64,000 bases of DNA from Negativicutes bacterium (GCA_031292015.1 JARLHY010000085.1:1-64000), one strand, 5' to 3'; positions 9,837 to 19,023 are shown, counted from the first letter of the stretch. Translations and numbers: made by a program. Notes: generated from the sequence alone by a model not told the origin.

Positions 9837-10057
9837 TCCCCGCAGAGGCACGCTGTTGCACCATTCAGTCCATGTGCACGACCCATTTGCTTCAAAAAAA
9901 AAACGATTAGCAATAAAGCGATGCTAAACGCCAATCTATGTAAACCCGGATCAGCAAGACTTCGAAGTCTGTGACGCTAAGAAGCAGCCATATCCGGAAC
10001 CAAGGGCACTCCTGTTATTGGCCAAGGCCAACGCCGTCTGGTGGTGCTGTTATGTAC

Positions 10058-11368
10058 CTACAGTCCCTTGATACCCGCGCCATCGAAAAAGACCAATTTA
10101 ACGTCTGCGAGGGTACACGAGGCATACTCTGCTGCGTTTGCGACGACTTCTGCCGGCTTGGGTTGAACGCTATAACCCGCGTTCAGCGTTTCCTTCGTTA
10201 CAAGTACGCTGTCCGAATGGAATTGTTCCGTGATTTTAATAAACAGTTGGGTATAACGACCGGCCACATTATCCCAGGTCATTGTCCGCCCCACCGCCAG
10301 GGTCTTTAGCTCCATTTCCTTCTTCCGTTGAGGGTTGCGCAGGATATAGCTGATGCATGATGCCAAGGAAGCGGAATCCCTGAATTCAGCCAGCAACCCC
10401 CGACCCTCGCCCAACATTTCCCGGGCGTAGCGGTACGGAGTGGACACCACGACCCGCCCGCAGCCAATCGCGTAAGCCAGCGTCCCGCTGACCGCCTGCT
10501 CTTTGGACAGATATGGCGTCAGGTAGATGTCAGACAAATACAGGTACTTTATTACTTCTTCTTTGGTCAGGTACTTGTCGACAAACAGGACATTATCCCT
10601 TACCCCGAGGCCTTCCGCGAGATCCATAAGGCTTCGCCGGTAGCTTTCACCCATTTCCTGTTTGACACCGGGATGGGTCTTTCCCAAAATGAGGTAGACA
10701 ACATTGGAGAAATCAGCCGCGACTTTCGCGACGGCTTCGATGCCATATTCGATACCTTTCGCCGGGCTGAGGAGACCAAAACTGCTGATGACCTGCTTAT
10801 CCTGCAGGCCATGGCCGGCCTTTAGTTTTTTCCGCCCCCCGACCAGCAGGCTGGGGACACCATGAGGAATAACCACGATTTTATCTGGTGCGATATCGTA
10901 TGTCCCGGTCAATATCGGGACAGAACTTTCAGCCATCGTCACCACCATGGCGCTAAGTTGTCCAAGTTCCCTCAAAACCGCCTGTTGCTTGGCGGACGGG
11001 GCTTCCAGCACCGTGTGGGTGGTGATGACGAAAGGTATATGCAGGATCTTGGCCAAATCGATGATGTATTCACCGCATTCACCGCCGAATATTCCATATT
11101 CATGCTCAATAACAAGTAAGTCGGCGTTGACGTTTGCCCATTTGGCAGTTTCAAAATAACTTTCGCGGTTGTGCTGACTAAGTTGACAGGCGACCCTCGT
11201 GTCCTTGTATTCTTCCGTACCAGCCGCTACCGCAATAATGTACGGACGGAGCAAGTCTGCTTTGGTGATTTCGTTTACCAGGTCCTCCGTAAATGTCGCC
11301 AAGCCGCATTCACGCGGCGGATAGGTACTCAAAAAAGCGACATTCCTTATCCCTTTCACCTTACCCAT
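10058..11368 (-). CDS. Glycosyltransferase, family 4 type
   Basis: A 436-residue cytoplasmic GT-B glycosyltransferase. The N-terminal domain begins VAFLSTYPPRECGLATFTEDL, a pattern of a GT4 subgroup; the C-terminal nucleotide-sugar domain carries SSFGLLSPAKGIEYGIEAV (about residues 200-220) and the site region GRVVVSTPYRYAREMLGEGRGLL with a conserved E. It should transfer a sugar from an NDP-sugar to an unknown acceptor. The frame opens at a TTG at 11422 without a ribosome site; the ATG at 11368 has AAAGGCGG and is preferred. A sigma-54-type promoter (11437-11452) precedes it, divergent from the stress operon at 11912. A role in modifying an envelope glycan is only inferred. Confidence 0.85.
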   Translation of the reverse strand: MGKVKGIRNVAFLSTYPPRECGLATFTEDLVNEITKADLLRPYIIAVAAGTEEYKDTRVACQLSQHNRESYFETAKWANVNADLLVIEHEYGIFGGECGEYIIDLAKILHIPFVITTHTVLEAPSAKQQAVLRELGQLSAMVVTMAESSVPILTGTYDIAPDKIVVIPHGVPSLLVGGRKKLKAGHGLQDKQVISSFGLLSPAKGIEYGIEAVAKVAADFSNVVYLILGKTHPGVKQEMGESYRRSLMDLAEGLGVRDNVLFVDKYLTKEEVIKYLYLSDIYLTPYLSKEQAVSGTLAYAIGCGRVVVSTPYRYAREMLGEGRGLLAEFRDSASLASCISYILRNPQRKKEMELKTLAVGRTMTWDNVAGRYTQLFIKITEQFHSDSVLVTKETLNAGYSVQPKPAEVVANAAEYASCTLADVKLVFFDGAGIKGL

Positions 11369-11436
11369 GTCTTCCGCCTTTCCCCTGTTGACAACTTCCC
11401 TGGTTATCTTCAGGCGTCCCAATTTAATATATCTAT

Positions 11437-11452
11437 TGCAAGTTTTGCGCCA
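11437..11452 (-). promoter_or_regulatory. Sigma-54-type promoter of the glycosyltransferase gene
   Basis: Minus strand TGGCGCAAAACTTGCA: GG and GC are 10 nt apart and TTGC is intact. It sits 69 nt ahead of the chosen ATG at 11368. Confidence 0.65.
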
Positions 11453-11658
11453 AACCTAAAATTCTTCAAAATCCGCGCATGGTAATGGATTTTTATTGCG
11501 TGGATTTTCTCATCTTCTCAAGCAGGCAAAGGTGTTCTAAATCCCACACTTTAGCAATGAAGCGCCTCGCCCTGCGGTCCCGGATTTTTGTATTTATTCC
11601 TATGAATCGCTTAACGAGACGGCAGCCATGATCACAATACATAGCCTGGACGGTTTGC

Positions 11659-11704
11659 CGGAAACGGACTGATCAGAGCAATATTGAGCGTTTGTGTAAT
11701 GCGA
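11659..11704 (+). promoter_or_regulatory. Conserved upstream element, candidate activator sites
   Basis: CGGAAACGGACTGAT (11659-11673) followed by GAGCGTTTGTGTAATGCGA (11686-11704). Both blocks recur at 21713-21758, and in each place the second block ends about 85-89 nt before a sigma-54-type promoter. The shared arrangement suggests binding sites of a common activator. Confidence 0.5.
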
Positions 11705-11792
11705 AAATAGAACCAATGTCATGAAGACAACCATTCACACTTGTCCCACTATTTCCAGCGAGATAACGGGTTAGGGGTTACGAAGCGGCAGT

Positions 11793-11808
11793 TGGCATGT
11801 TTATTGCT
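11793..11808 (+). promoter_or_regulatory. Sigma-54-type promoter of the lmo0937/SYLF/CsbD operon
   Basis: TGGCATGTTTATTGCT: GG and GC are 10 nt apart. It is 103 nt ahead of the first ATG (11912), and divergent from 11437-11452. Confidence 0.7.
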
Positions 11809-11911
11809 TATTATAAGAATAGGTCGAGTTGGCAGGGTGCGGAAATATAGTCGCAGAGCCAAAGACCATAATCTTTAACGTTGAAAATAAAACACAGGAG
11901 GAGGAAAAACG

Positions 11912-12061
11912 ATGTTGTGGACGATTATCGGGATCTTGGCAGTGATGTGGCTGTTAGGTATGGTTACTTCATATACCATGGGTGGTCTGATCCATATTCT
12001 GCTTGTAATTGCCGTCGTGGTGTTTCTGGTCGATTTCATCAGAGGACGGCGGGTCGTATAG
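11912..12061 (+). CDS. Lmo0937-like small membrane protein
   Basis: A 49-residue protein, almost entirely hydrophobic. It starts MLWTIIGILAVMWLLG and has two membrane segments (about 3-17 and 25-42) joined by a short polar turn, with a basic RGRR tail. Length and pattern match the lmo0937 family (DUF5670), short proteins often found in general-stress regulons; molecular function is not known. The ATG follows AGGAGGAGG. It is the first gene behind the sigma-54-type promoter and is followed by the SYLF and CsbD genes, a stress-associated set. Confidence 0.8.
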   Translation: MLWTIIGILAVMWLLGMVTSYTMGGLIHILLVIAVVVFLVDFIRGRRVV

Positions 12062-12162
12062 GACGCGTTCCGCGACAAGCAGCGCTATGCGCAGTCTGGA
12101 AAATGTGCGCCCTATATTACAAGACTGAGGATGCAATCCGGATAAAATAAAGGAGGAAAAAC

Positions 12163-12735
12163 ATGCGACCGAACGCCTTGGTAAAAATTCTTACCATTTT
12201 CATGATGTTGCTCCTGATGACCGCCGCGGTGGCTAGTGCCGCAACCGTCCAAGAGAAGCGCGACTCAATACGGAAGATGAGGACTGAGACGCTGCAAAAA
12301 CTGTATGATGTTCATCCAACCGCCCAAGGGGCAATCCAGCGTTCTTATGGCTACGCCGTATTCGACAACTCTGACATTCAGCTTGGCATTATCGGAGGAG
12401 GCGCTGGCTACGGTTTGGCCATAATCAACAGCACCGGCGGAGAGATCTTCATGAAGACGGTCGAAGGATCGGTTGGAATTGGCCTAGGAGTGAAGAACTA
12501 CATGCTGGTCTTTGTCTTTGAGACGCAAAAGGCGTTTACAGACTTCACCAGCCAGGGGTGGGAATGGGGCGGCCAGGCTACCGCGGCCGCAACGGACAGT
12601 ATAGCCGGCGATTCTGCGCAGGGCGCGGTTTCCGTGGGGCAGGACGTATGGGTGTACCAAGTGACTGAAAAAGGATTGGAACTTACCGCAACGGTCAGGG
12701 GAATCCGCTATAACAAAGACAGCGATTTGAACTAA
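12163..12735 (+). CDS. Exported SYLF-domain (lipid-binding) protein
   Basis: 190 residues with a signal peptide (basic start, hydrophobic 8-20, ASA-A cleavage near 27) and a SYLF/Ysc84-type domain: YGYAVFDNSDIQLGIIGGGAGYGLAI near 65-90, then GSVGIGLGVKNYMLVFVFET. SYLF domains bind phosphoinositides in eukaryotes; bacterial members are exported and poorly characterised, probably associated with the envelope. It ends with a domain giving GLELTATVRGIRYNKDS, near the C-terminus. An AAAGGAGG site precedes the ATG. It lies between the lmo0937-like and CsbD genes, 101 nt after the first and 38 nt before the second. Confidence 0.85.
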   Translation: MRPNALVKILTIFMMLLLMTAAVASAATVQEKRDSIRKMRTETLQKLYDVHPTAQGAIQRSYGYAVFDNSDIQLGIIGGGAGYGLAIINSTGGEIFMKTVEGSVGIGLGVKNYMLVFVFETQKAFTDFTSQGWEWGGQATAAATDSIAGDSAQGAVSVGQDVWVYQVTEKGLELTATVRGIRYNKDSDLN

Positions 12736-12773
12736 AAAAGACCAGCGAAAAAACAAGTCAACAGGAGGATAAT

Positions 12774-12995
12774 ATGAACGATGATATTCTGAAAGGGAAA
12801 TGGCATGAACTGAAAGGCGGAGTCAAAGAGAAGTGGGGTAAACTCACCGACGATGATCTCACCGCTGTAAACGGAAAAGCAGAGAAGCTGGTGGGGCTTC
12901 TGCAAACGAAATATGGATATTCCAAAGACAAGGCCGAAGAAGAATATAACGGATTTATCGGCGACCACAAAAAGCAGAAGCCATTCTTCCGCTAA
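12774..12995 (+). CDS. CsbD-family stress protein
   Basis: A 73-residue hydrophilic protein of the CsbD/YjbJ family: DILKGKWHELKGGVKEKWGKLTDDDL (residues 4-29) and a second half KAEKLVGLLQTKYGYSKDKAEEE. CsbD proteins are abundant stress-induced proteins in many bacteria (sigma-B-dependent in Bacillus subtilis); the biochemical role is unknown. Here the gene is third in an operon behind a sigma-54-type promoter, so its control appears to be rewired. An AGGAGG site precedes the ATG, and a strong terminator follows. Confidence 0.9.
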   Translation: MNDDILKGKWHELKGGVKEKWGKLTDDDLTAVNGKAEKLVGLLQTKYGYSKDKAEEEYNGFIGDHKKQKPFFR

Positions 12996-13029
12996 TAATC
13001 CCGAAATCAAGTAAAAAATAGTCCTGTGA

Positions 13030-13097
13030 CCGCAGCCATCGGACGAGGCAAATGATTTTTCCAACGCCTCATCCGATGGAAATGCGGTTTTTGTTTT
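13030..13097 (+). terminator. Terminator of the stress operon
   Basis: A long hairpin: CCATCGGACGAGGC (13036-13049) pairs with GCCTCATCCGATGG (13066-13079), extended by CCGCA / TGCGG, followed by a T-rich tract (13088-13097). Confidence 0.85.
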
Positions 13098-13136
13098 ATC
13101 GACCTTACGCAATTGCAGGTGTACCCTTCACTGCCG

Positions 13137-13175
13137 AAAAGACGCCCCTTTTTATAGGAGCGCCTCTCATCAACG
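13137..13175 (-). terminator. Probable terminator of the OmpA-type gene
   Basis: Imperfect GC-rich stem on the minus strand (GAGGCGCTCC / GGGGCGTC) followed by TTTT, 60-100 nt past the OmpA-type stop. Confidence 0.45.
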
Positions 13176-13237
13176 TCGTTGTTAACTTGACTGGCTGTAT
13201 AAACCTGCGAAATTGCAGACTGCAGTTATGGCTGAAA

Positions 13238-14359
13238 CTAGTTTATATGAATTTCCACACGACGATTTGCCGCACGGCCTTCAGCGGTGTCATTTGTCGC
13301 TACAGGCTGACGTTCGCCTTTTTCATCGATGCTCAAGCGATTAGTCGAGACGCCCTGGCTGATGAAATAATTCTGTACGGTTTTGACCCGACGCAATGAC
13401 AGATCCATATTGTATGCGTCGGTGCCTCTGCTATCGGTATTACCAGTCAGTAAGAAAGTCCAGTCCGGATTCTGCCTGGCGAGGGCAACTACATTATCAA
13501 GAATAGGGTAGGCCTGCTGCTGCAGCGTATCCTTATCGAAATCGAATAAGGCACTCTGCAGAACGATTTTCTGCGCGGGTGGCTGCACGACTACCGGGGG
13601 TTGCAGGGCTGGCTGCACGACTGCCGGGGGTTGCAGGGCTGCCGGCGGCTGCACAGCGGGAACAACGGGAGCTTCCTTCTTGCCAAACAAGTAGGTTACG
13701 CCAAACGTTATACCCTTGACTTTTACATCCAGATTATTTTCGTTAAATGCATGATTGATCCGGAACCAGCGGTACCCCACGTTGGCCTGCCAATCATCAC
13801 TTAGTTTTGCCGACAGGCCCACTTCGGCCTGGGCTAGTCTGTGTGCTCCGATCCCGCCGGATAAGTATCCCTCAAAACTATCACCCAAAGGCATCGTTGC
13901 TATCAGCCCGCCTTGAAAAATAGATCGGTTGCTTGTCAGGGTCTGATCGATGAATCCTGACGTGATCAATCTACTAGATACTCTATTCACTCCTGCAAAC
14001 AGTGCCACATGAGAATCTTTCCCCAACGAATACAGCACATTGAATTCATTCGTGGTCCCTTCAAAATGTTGAGAATACAATCCCAGACCACCACCAAGGA
14101 AAGAGTAGGTGTTCGCCTTTGTATTCATATCGTAGTAGCGATACTGTAATCCCCAAGGGCCGCCGACCCCGACTGTCAGTCCGCCATTGAAGCGATACAG
14201 GCCTGAATAGTCCAGCGAATCAACTGTTGCGGCTGTTTTCCAGCCCCCCAAATCCACTGACCCGCTATATGAATCAAAGTTCGTCAGGGGCGCCGCCTGA
14301 ACCGCTGCAACAAAAAACGCCATGCAGAGAGTAAGGAGTATTAACTTTTTAACCAACAT
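13238..14359 (-). CDS. OmpA-family outer-membrane protein
   Basis: 373 residues in three parts: a signal peptide (about 1-22, ending VQAA), an N-terminal region of alternating strands suited to an 8-stranded beta-barrel (about 25-225), a proline-rich linker with repeated QPPA/VVQP units (about 235-265), and a C-terminal OmpA domain (about 270-373) with TGNTDSRGTDAYNMDLSLRR and the NRRVE end, which binds peptidoglycan. It tethers the outer membrane to the wall and supports a diderm host. The frame opens at a GTG inside the AAAGGTGG ribosome site; the ATG at 14359 is preferred. A strong sigma-54-type promoter precedes it, so it is probably induced rather than constitutive. Confidence 0.92.
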   Translation of the reverse strand: MLVKKLILLTLCMAFFVAAVQAAPLTNFDSYSGSVDLGGWKTAATVDSLDYSGLYRFNGGLTVGVGGPWGLQYRYYDMNTKANTYSFLGGGLGLYSQHFEGTTNEFNVLYSLGKDSHVALFAGVNRVSSRLITSGFIDQTLTSNRSIFQGGLIATMPLGDSFEGYLSGGIGAHRLAQAEVGLSAKLSDDWQANVGYRWFRINHAFNENNLDVKVKGITFGVTYLFGKKEAPVVPAVQPPAALQPPAVVQPALQPPVVVQPPAQKIVLQSALFDFDKDTLQQQAYPILDNVVALARQNPDWTFLLTGNTDSRGTDAYNMDLSLRRVKTVQNYFISQGVSTNRLSIDEKGERQPVATNDTAEGRAANRRVEIHIN

Positions 14360-14448
14360 TTTTACCACCTTTTATTTATTTACTATGCGAGAATCTATCC
14401 CGAACTCACAAGGAGTATCATTGTTTCTCCCTTCATTACTTTATATAA

Positions 14449-14464
14449 CGCAATAAACGTGCCA
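14449..14464 (-). promoter_or_regulatory. Sigma-54-type promoter of the OmpA-type gene
   Basis: Minus strand TGGCACGTTTATTGCG has both -24 and -12 elements intact with 10 nt between GG and GC; about 90 nt ahead of the ATG at 14359. The core is the same as 21843-21858 except for the last base. Confidence 0.8.
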
Positions 14465-14535
14465 AGGTCCCGTTGAGGCCGCATATCCCGCGCGCCAGCT
14501 GCGCCGGCCGGAACATTGCTCAATACCCGTTCCCA

Positions 14536-14553
14536 TCGCAGAGAGTCCTTCCG
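14536..14553 (-). promoter_or_regulatory. Conserved upstream element, candidate activator site
   Basis: CGGAAGGACTCTCTGCGA in promoter orientation, 72 nt upstream of the OmpA promoter; it differs at one position from the element at 9819-9836. Confidence 0.45.
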
Positions 14554-14628
14554 TTGCCTTATCGGCCCGGTTTTGGACTAAACAGCCCATGCCTCCGGCA
14601 ATCTTGGATCATCCATCTTCGTCCGCCT

Positions 14629-14684
14629 GGGAAATACAAAACCCGCCAGCCTCGTTGAAAAGGCCAGCGGGTCTTGTATTTCCC
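14629..14684 (-). terminator. Long near-perfect palindrome, terminator of the kinase operon
   Basis: Arms of 23 nt (14629-14651 and 14662-14684) match at 20 positions around a 10-nt loop. The GC-rich inner stem (GACCCGCTGGCC on the minus strand) is followed by TTTT, so it should terminate the kinase transcript, 15 nt past its stop. The symmetric AT-rich outer stem is unusual. Confidence 0.7.
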
Positions 14685-14698
14685 AATTACCTCATCGG

Positions 14699-16036
14699 TC
14701 ACACGGATTTCTTAGGGATTGTAAAGCTCATCTTTGTCCCCACTCTCACCTCTGATTCGCACGAAATCCTGCCACCCAATTTGCTGATCAGAATCCTTAC
14801 ATAGGCTAGCCCCAACCCTTCCCCGCGCTGGTCCTGTTTCCCGGCGCGCCGGAAAGGCTCAAAAATCATCTCGCGATCTATGGCGGCAATCCCCCGCCCG
14901 TTATCCTTGATGCTCACCGCATATTCATGGTCATTTTCGCTGCAGTCGATTTCGATCGTTCCCTGGCGGCCCGGGTCCAGGTATTTTATAGCGTTATCCA
15001 CTAAATTACTCAGAATCTGCTCCATAGCCAACTGGTCTGTGCGGACCTTCGGCAACACTCCAACGACTGTCTGGATATTTTGCTCGTCAATCTGATGTCT
15101 GTAGGACTGCAAAATTGTGATGACAAGTTTTTTCAGACTGACCTCTTTATAGATCATGTCACGCCGGCCCATACGGGCTAAATTAAGGAGTGCGTCAATC
15201 ATTCCGGAAAGCCTGTCGACTGAAGAATTGATGAACTTTTGCGAGTCAGGAACATCTATGTCCAGCAGTTCATCCACTTTCGCCTGCAGCTCTTGCGGAA
15301 GGAGAGATTGAGACTCACGGACGATTTTTTTCAGTTCAGTCAAAGTGTATCCGAGTTCCGCGCTGAAGCCCTTCAAGTTTACCATTGGCGAGCGGAAATC
15401 GTGGGCTATCGTATTGACAAAGGACTTAAGTTCAGTGTTGGCTGCAGCTATCCCCTCGGCGTAAAATCTCAGTTCGTCTTCCAGCCGTTTGCGCTCGGTA
15501 ATATCACTCACAACAAGGCGACACTCCCGCCCGTTTTCGGATACCACAGCCTCAATGCGCACAAGGAGGGAACTTGCGTCGCCTTTCGAGAGCGCCACCT
15601 CGCAGCTTTCCTTGGCGCCGTTGGCAAACACTTTCTTCAGGAAGGCGTTGAGCCTGGGACGGTCGGCCGCGCAGACGAAGTGATTGAACCGCGTACCTGT
15701 CAGCCGGGCACGCTCCATCCCGAGCAGGACCGCACCTGTCAGATTCACCGCGCGAATGACTCCGTCGCGGTCGAAGGTAAAGTAGCCAATGGGAGCAAAA
15801 TCGAAGAGGTCATTGTACTTTTCCCGCTCCGCCTCCAGCAGCACCTGTGCCTGCCTGAGCTCCTCATTCTGCATTTCAAGCTCGATCTGGTGCACATCCA
15901 GTTCGTAGACAAGACCTTGCAATTCCGCCCGTGTTTCAGGAAGATTTTTTTTTGCCTTGTTTTCTTTCAACTGCTCTTCCGCACGGCGACGCAGCCTGAC
16001 TGTTTCCTGTCCTAAATCCCCGTTGTCGCTTTTCAT
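14699..16036 (-). CDS. PAS-domain sensor histidine kinase
   Basis: 445 residues, soluble (no membrane segment). Order: coiled coil (about 10-75), PAS domain (75-190, FAPIGYFTFDRDGVIRAVN, ending SDITERKR), HisKA with phospho-acceptor H212 in IAHDFRSPMVNLKG, and a HATPase_c domain with N box (LVDNAIKYL), G1 (IKDNGRGI) and G2 (GEGLGLAYV). It should autophosphorylate in response to an intracellular signal and pass phosphate to an unidentified regulator. Its ATG overlaps the stop of the CheB-CheR-PAS gene by 4 nt (ATGA), so the two are translationally coupled and probably act in one pathway. No response regulator gene is adjacent. Confidence 0.93.
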   Translation of the reverse strand: MKSDNGDLGQETVRLRRRAEEQLKENKAKKNLPETRAELQGLVYELDVHQIELEMQNEELRQAQVLLEAEREKYNDLFDFAPIGYFTFDRDGVIRAVNLTGAVLLGMERARLTGTRFNHFVCAADRPRLNAFLKKVFANGAKESCEVALSKGDASSLLVRIEAVVSENGRECRLVVSDITERKRLEDELRFYAEGIAAANTELKSFVNTIAHDFRSPMVNLKGFSAELGYTLTELKKIVRESQSLLPQELQAKVDELLDIDVPDSQKFINSSVDRLSGMIDALLNLARMGRRDMIYKEVSLKKLVITILQSYRHQIDEQNIQTVVGVLPKVRTDQLAMEQILSNLVDNAIKYLDPGRQGTIEIDCSENDHEYAVSIKDNGRGIAAIDREMIFEPFRRAGKQDQRGEGLGLAYVRILISKLGGRISCESEVRVGTKMSFTIPKKSV

Positions 16037-19023
16037 GACGTCATCTCACCGCCTATGCCGGTTGTGGTGTCCCGAATAGCCAAAACGATCCATTCCGCTT
16101 TGCCGTCTTCGCTGAATATCTTTCTGGCATTGAGGAGAAGGCTCCGTTTTCCGATGACGGGAAAATCACGTTCGATCGCAAAGTGGTCGAGCGCCGTGGC
16201 TTTAGGAAGAATGTCTTCCAGAAGTTCCCGCAGTCGCGGACTATCCCACTGACGATTACCCAGATCATAGATATATCGTTTTTCGGTCTTTTCAGGAGTT
16301 GCTGCAAAGAACTGATAATAGGAACGGCTGGCCGATACCACCCTCAGTTGTGCATCCAAAATCAGCAGGGGCTCGTGCATGGTATCAACAATATTTTGGG
16401 TGTACTCAGCAACCTCTTTTCTATGGTCCGCCAGCTTTTTGAGAGCACTGATGTCCACAAAGGTTATCACCAGTCCGTCAAGCCTGTTGTCCTGGGTGCG
16501 ATAAGGCATTAATTTAACGGTAAACCAGCGGCCATCACGGGTCGGCAGTTCCTTTTCGACCAAAACCATCGTGTGAAGGACCTCCCGCGCGTCCTCGGCC
16601 AGTTCGGGATAAATCAGGTCGGCGGCGATATCGGTGATCGGTCTGCCTTCGTCGCTCGCTCTGAGCTTGATAAGGCTGGACGCCTGGGTGGTAAACCGCC
16701 GCACGTTGAGTTCGTCGTCCAAGAAGAGCGTAGCGATATCCGTGCTGTTGAGCAGGTTCTTCATGTCATTTTCCGCTTGCGCCAGTTGGTCCACCTTGGA
16801 CTGCAGTTCGTTATTGATGGTCTGCAGTTCTTCATTCATGGACTGCATTTCTTCCTTGGAAGTCGTCAGTTCCTCATTGGTTGACTGCATTTCCTCGTTG
16901 GCGGACTGCAACTCTTCATTGGCGGATGTCAGGTTCTCATGCGACGCCTGCATCTCCTCCTGCTTTCGCTGCAGTTCCTCCTGGGCAAACTTGAGTTCAC
17001 GCTGTATCTGAACGAATTTGACACTAGGGCCGGTCGACCACCTGCTCCGGGTCACAGCTGTTTCCGGAGGCGTGGGCATATCCGCAAAAACAATCATCAC
17101 CATTCCCTTCAAAGGCTCCGGTCCTTCGAGCCGCTGTAGGGTGATATCGACGATTTGCGTCCCGCCGCTGTCACCTACCGGCAATCCCTTCACTGTGACA
17201 GCGTTTTTTTGCCCAAGCGCTTTGTGGAAAGCGCTTCTCAGTTCGTAACGCAATTCTTCGCGGGCCATGGCTAAGAGGTTCATATTGGCTTTGCCTGTTG
17301 CCGGCTCAAGATACTTTCCCGTCCGTCCGTGGACGTATACGATATCGCCTAGGTCAGTGGTCAGTACGGCGGCCGGAGAATACAACCGCAGCAGCTCATG
17401 CTCCGCGAGCGACTGGAGATTGACGGTTTGATTTGAATCCCGGAGTGGCAGTGCACCAGGCAAAGCAGTCGCCAAAGAGGCCGTAAAATTGCTGAGATGC
17501 ATTTCGCCGGCATACTCCTTTTTCCGGTACAGCCTTGATGTACTGTCGATCGTAGCAAACAGGCTGGTATAAGTCCCGATAGACTCCGAGTTGCCCAAAA
17601 GCAGAACCCCGCCCGGATTCAGACTGTAGTGGAAAAGCGGGATAATCTTTCTCTGCAGTTCCGCGGACAAATAAATCAGCAAATTTCTGTTGGAGAGAAT
17701 ATCCATCTTGGTGAAAGGCGGGTCTGCAATGATATTTTGCGGCGCAAAAATTACCGTCTCGCGGATTTCTTTGGTAACCCGAAATCCATGATCTTCTTCG
17801 ACAAAGAAGCTTCGCAAGCGCTCGGGTGAAACATCGGCGGCAATGTTGGGGAGATAGAATCCCCGGCGGGCCTTGTCAATGGCATCTGAGTCGATATCCG
17901 TGCCGAAGATCTGGAGCGAGACCTTCCTGGCGGGTTTCATCTGCTCCTGTGCCTCTTTGAAGACGATGGCCAACGAATAGGCTTCCTCACCGGTAGAACA
18001 ACCGGGAACCCAGGCTCTAATCACCTGTTTGGCGGGATTATCGGCAAGAAGGGCTGGAATTACTGTGTCCCTGAGCTGGTCCCAGACCCCGGCGTCCCGG
18101 AAAAAACTGGTCACACCGATCAGCAGTTCCTTGAACAACAGTTCAATCTCCTGGGGATTTTCCTGAAGAAAACGGACATAATTCGCCATTTTCCCGATCT
18201 GATGAAGGCCCATCCGCCGTTCGATCCTGCGATATATCGTGTTTGGCTTGTACAGGCTAAAGTCATGACCGGTCTTCATGCGAAGCAAAACAAAGATTTT
18301 TTCCAAGGCTCGCTGGTCCTTGTCCTCCAGGGGTACATCAGGCTGGAAATTAGGGCGGGGATTATGGAGAAAAGCCAAAATCTTACCAGGCAGTTCTGCC
18401 GCCGGGGCGATAATGTCTGCAAGTCCGGCATTTATGGCACTGCGGGGCATACCGTCGAAGTTGGCTGAAGCCGGTTCCTGCACCAGGCATAGTCCCACCT
18501 TCTCCTTGATGGCCCTGAGCCCCAGCGTACCATCCGAGCCCATGCCGGAAAGAATGACGCCGATGCTCCTATCCCGCCGGTCATCCGCCAGCGAACGAAA
18601 AAAATAATCGATCGGCAGACGCAGGCCCCGCGCCGTCACAAAATCGAATAAGTGCAAAATCCCATTGAGGATCGTCATGTTCTTGCTGGGCGGGATTACA
18701 TAGACCTGGTTGGGAGCGACCCGCATCTGGTCCTCCACCTGGTTTACCTTCATGGGGGTGATCCGCTGGAGCAGTTCGACCAACAGTCCCTTATGATCCG
18801 GGTCGAGGTGCTGGACGATGACAAAAGCCATGCCGCTTTCCGTTGGGACATGGTCCAGAAAATGCTTCAGGGCCTCCAGACCGCCGGCGGACGCTCCAAT
18901 GCCGACGACAGGGAACGAAGCGCTCTCTTTTCTGGCTTCGATTCCTTGAAGAACTGGAATCTCCTTCGCTCCGGCCTTTTCGATTATTTGACTCGTTTGC
19001 GGGGATTTATCCTGTTTTTTCAT
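16033..19023 (-). CDS. CheB-CheR-PAS fusion signalling protein
   Basis: A 996-residue multidomain protein. CheB methylesterase comes first (about 35-225) with GIGASAGGLEAL, QHLDPDHKG and SGMGSDGTLG carrying the Ser, His and Asp of the catalytic triad; then CheR methyltransferase (about 235-490) with GCSTGEEAYSLA and FGTDIDSDAIDKAR for SAM binding; a PAS-like segment; a long coiled coil of repeated NEELQS/NEEMQS heptads (about 650-745); and two PAS domains (about 750-860 and 875-985). Such fusions couple methyl chemistry to sensing and often pair with a kinase, as here with the overlapping downstream gene. No chemoreceptor is nearby, so the target is unknown. The promoter upstream of 19023 is not evident. 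Confidence 0.93.
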   Translation of the reverse strand: MKKQDKSPQTSQIIEKAGAKEIPVLQGIEARKESASFPVVGIGASAGGLEALKHFLDHVPTESGMAFVIVQHLDPDHKGLLVELLQRITPMKVNQVEDQMRVAPNQVYVIPPSKNMTILNGILHLFDFVTARGLRLPIDYFFRSLADDRRDRSIGVILSGMGSDGTLGLRAIKEKVGLCLVQEPASANFDGMPRSAINAGLADIIAPAAELPGKILAFLHNPRPNFQPDVPLEDKDQRALEKIFVLLRMKTGHDFSLYKPNTIYRRIERRMGLHQIGKMANYVRFLQENPQEIELLFKELLIGVTSFFRDAGVWDQLRDTVIPALLADNPAKQVIRAWVPGCSTGEEAYSLAIVFKEAQEQMKPARKVSLQIFGTDIDSDAIDKARRGFYLPNIAADVSPERLRSFFVEEDHGFRVTKEIRETVIFAPQNIIADPPFTKMDILSNRNLLIYLSAELQRKIIPLFHYSLNPGGVLLLGNSESIGTYTSLFATIDSTSRLYRKKEYAGEMHLSNFTASLATALPGALPLRDSNQTVNLQSLAEHELLRLYSPAAVLTTDLGDIVYVHGRTGKYLEPATGKANMNLLAMAREELRYELRSAFHKALGQKNAVTVKGLPVGDSGGTQIVDITLQRLEGPEPLKGMVMIVFADMPTPPETAVTRSRWSTGPSVKFVQIQRELKFAQEELQRKQEEMQASHENLTSANEELQSANEEMQSTNEELTTSKEEMQSMNEELQTINNELQSKVDQLAQAENDMKNLLNSTDIATLFLDDELNVRRFTTQASSLIKLRASDEGRPITDIAADLIYPELAEDAREVLHTMVLVEKELPTRDGRWFTVKLMPYRTQDNRLDGLVITFVDISALKKLADHRKEVAEYTQNIVDTMHEPLLILDAQLRVVSASRSYYQFFAATPEKTEKRYIYDLGNRQWDSPRLRELLEDILPKATALDHFAIERDFPVIGKRSLLLNARKIFSEDGKAEWIVLAIRDTTTGIGGEMTS

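Noticed and set aside
9971..10309. Plus-strand frame opposite the end of the glycosyltransferase gene
   Set aside because: No ribosome site, antisense to a conserved gene for most of its length.
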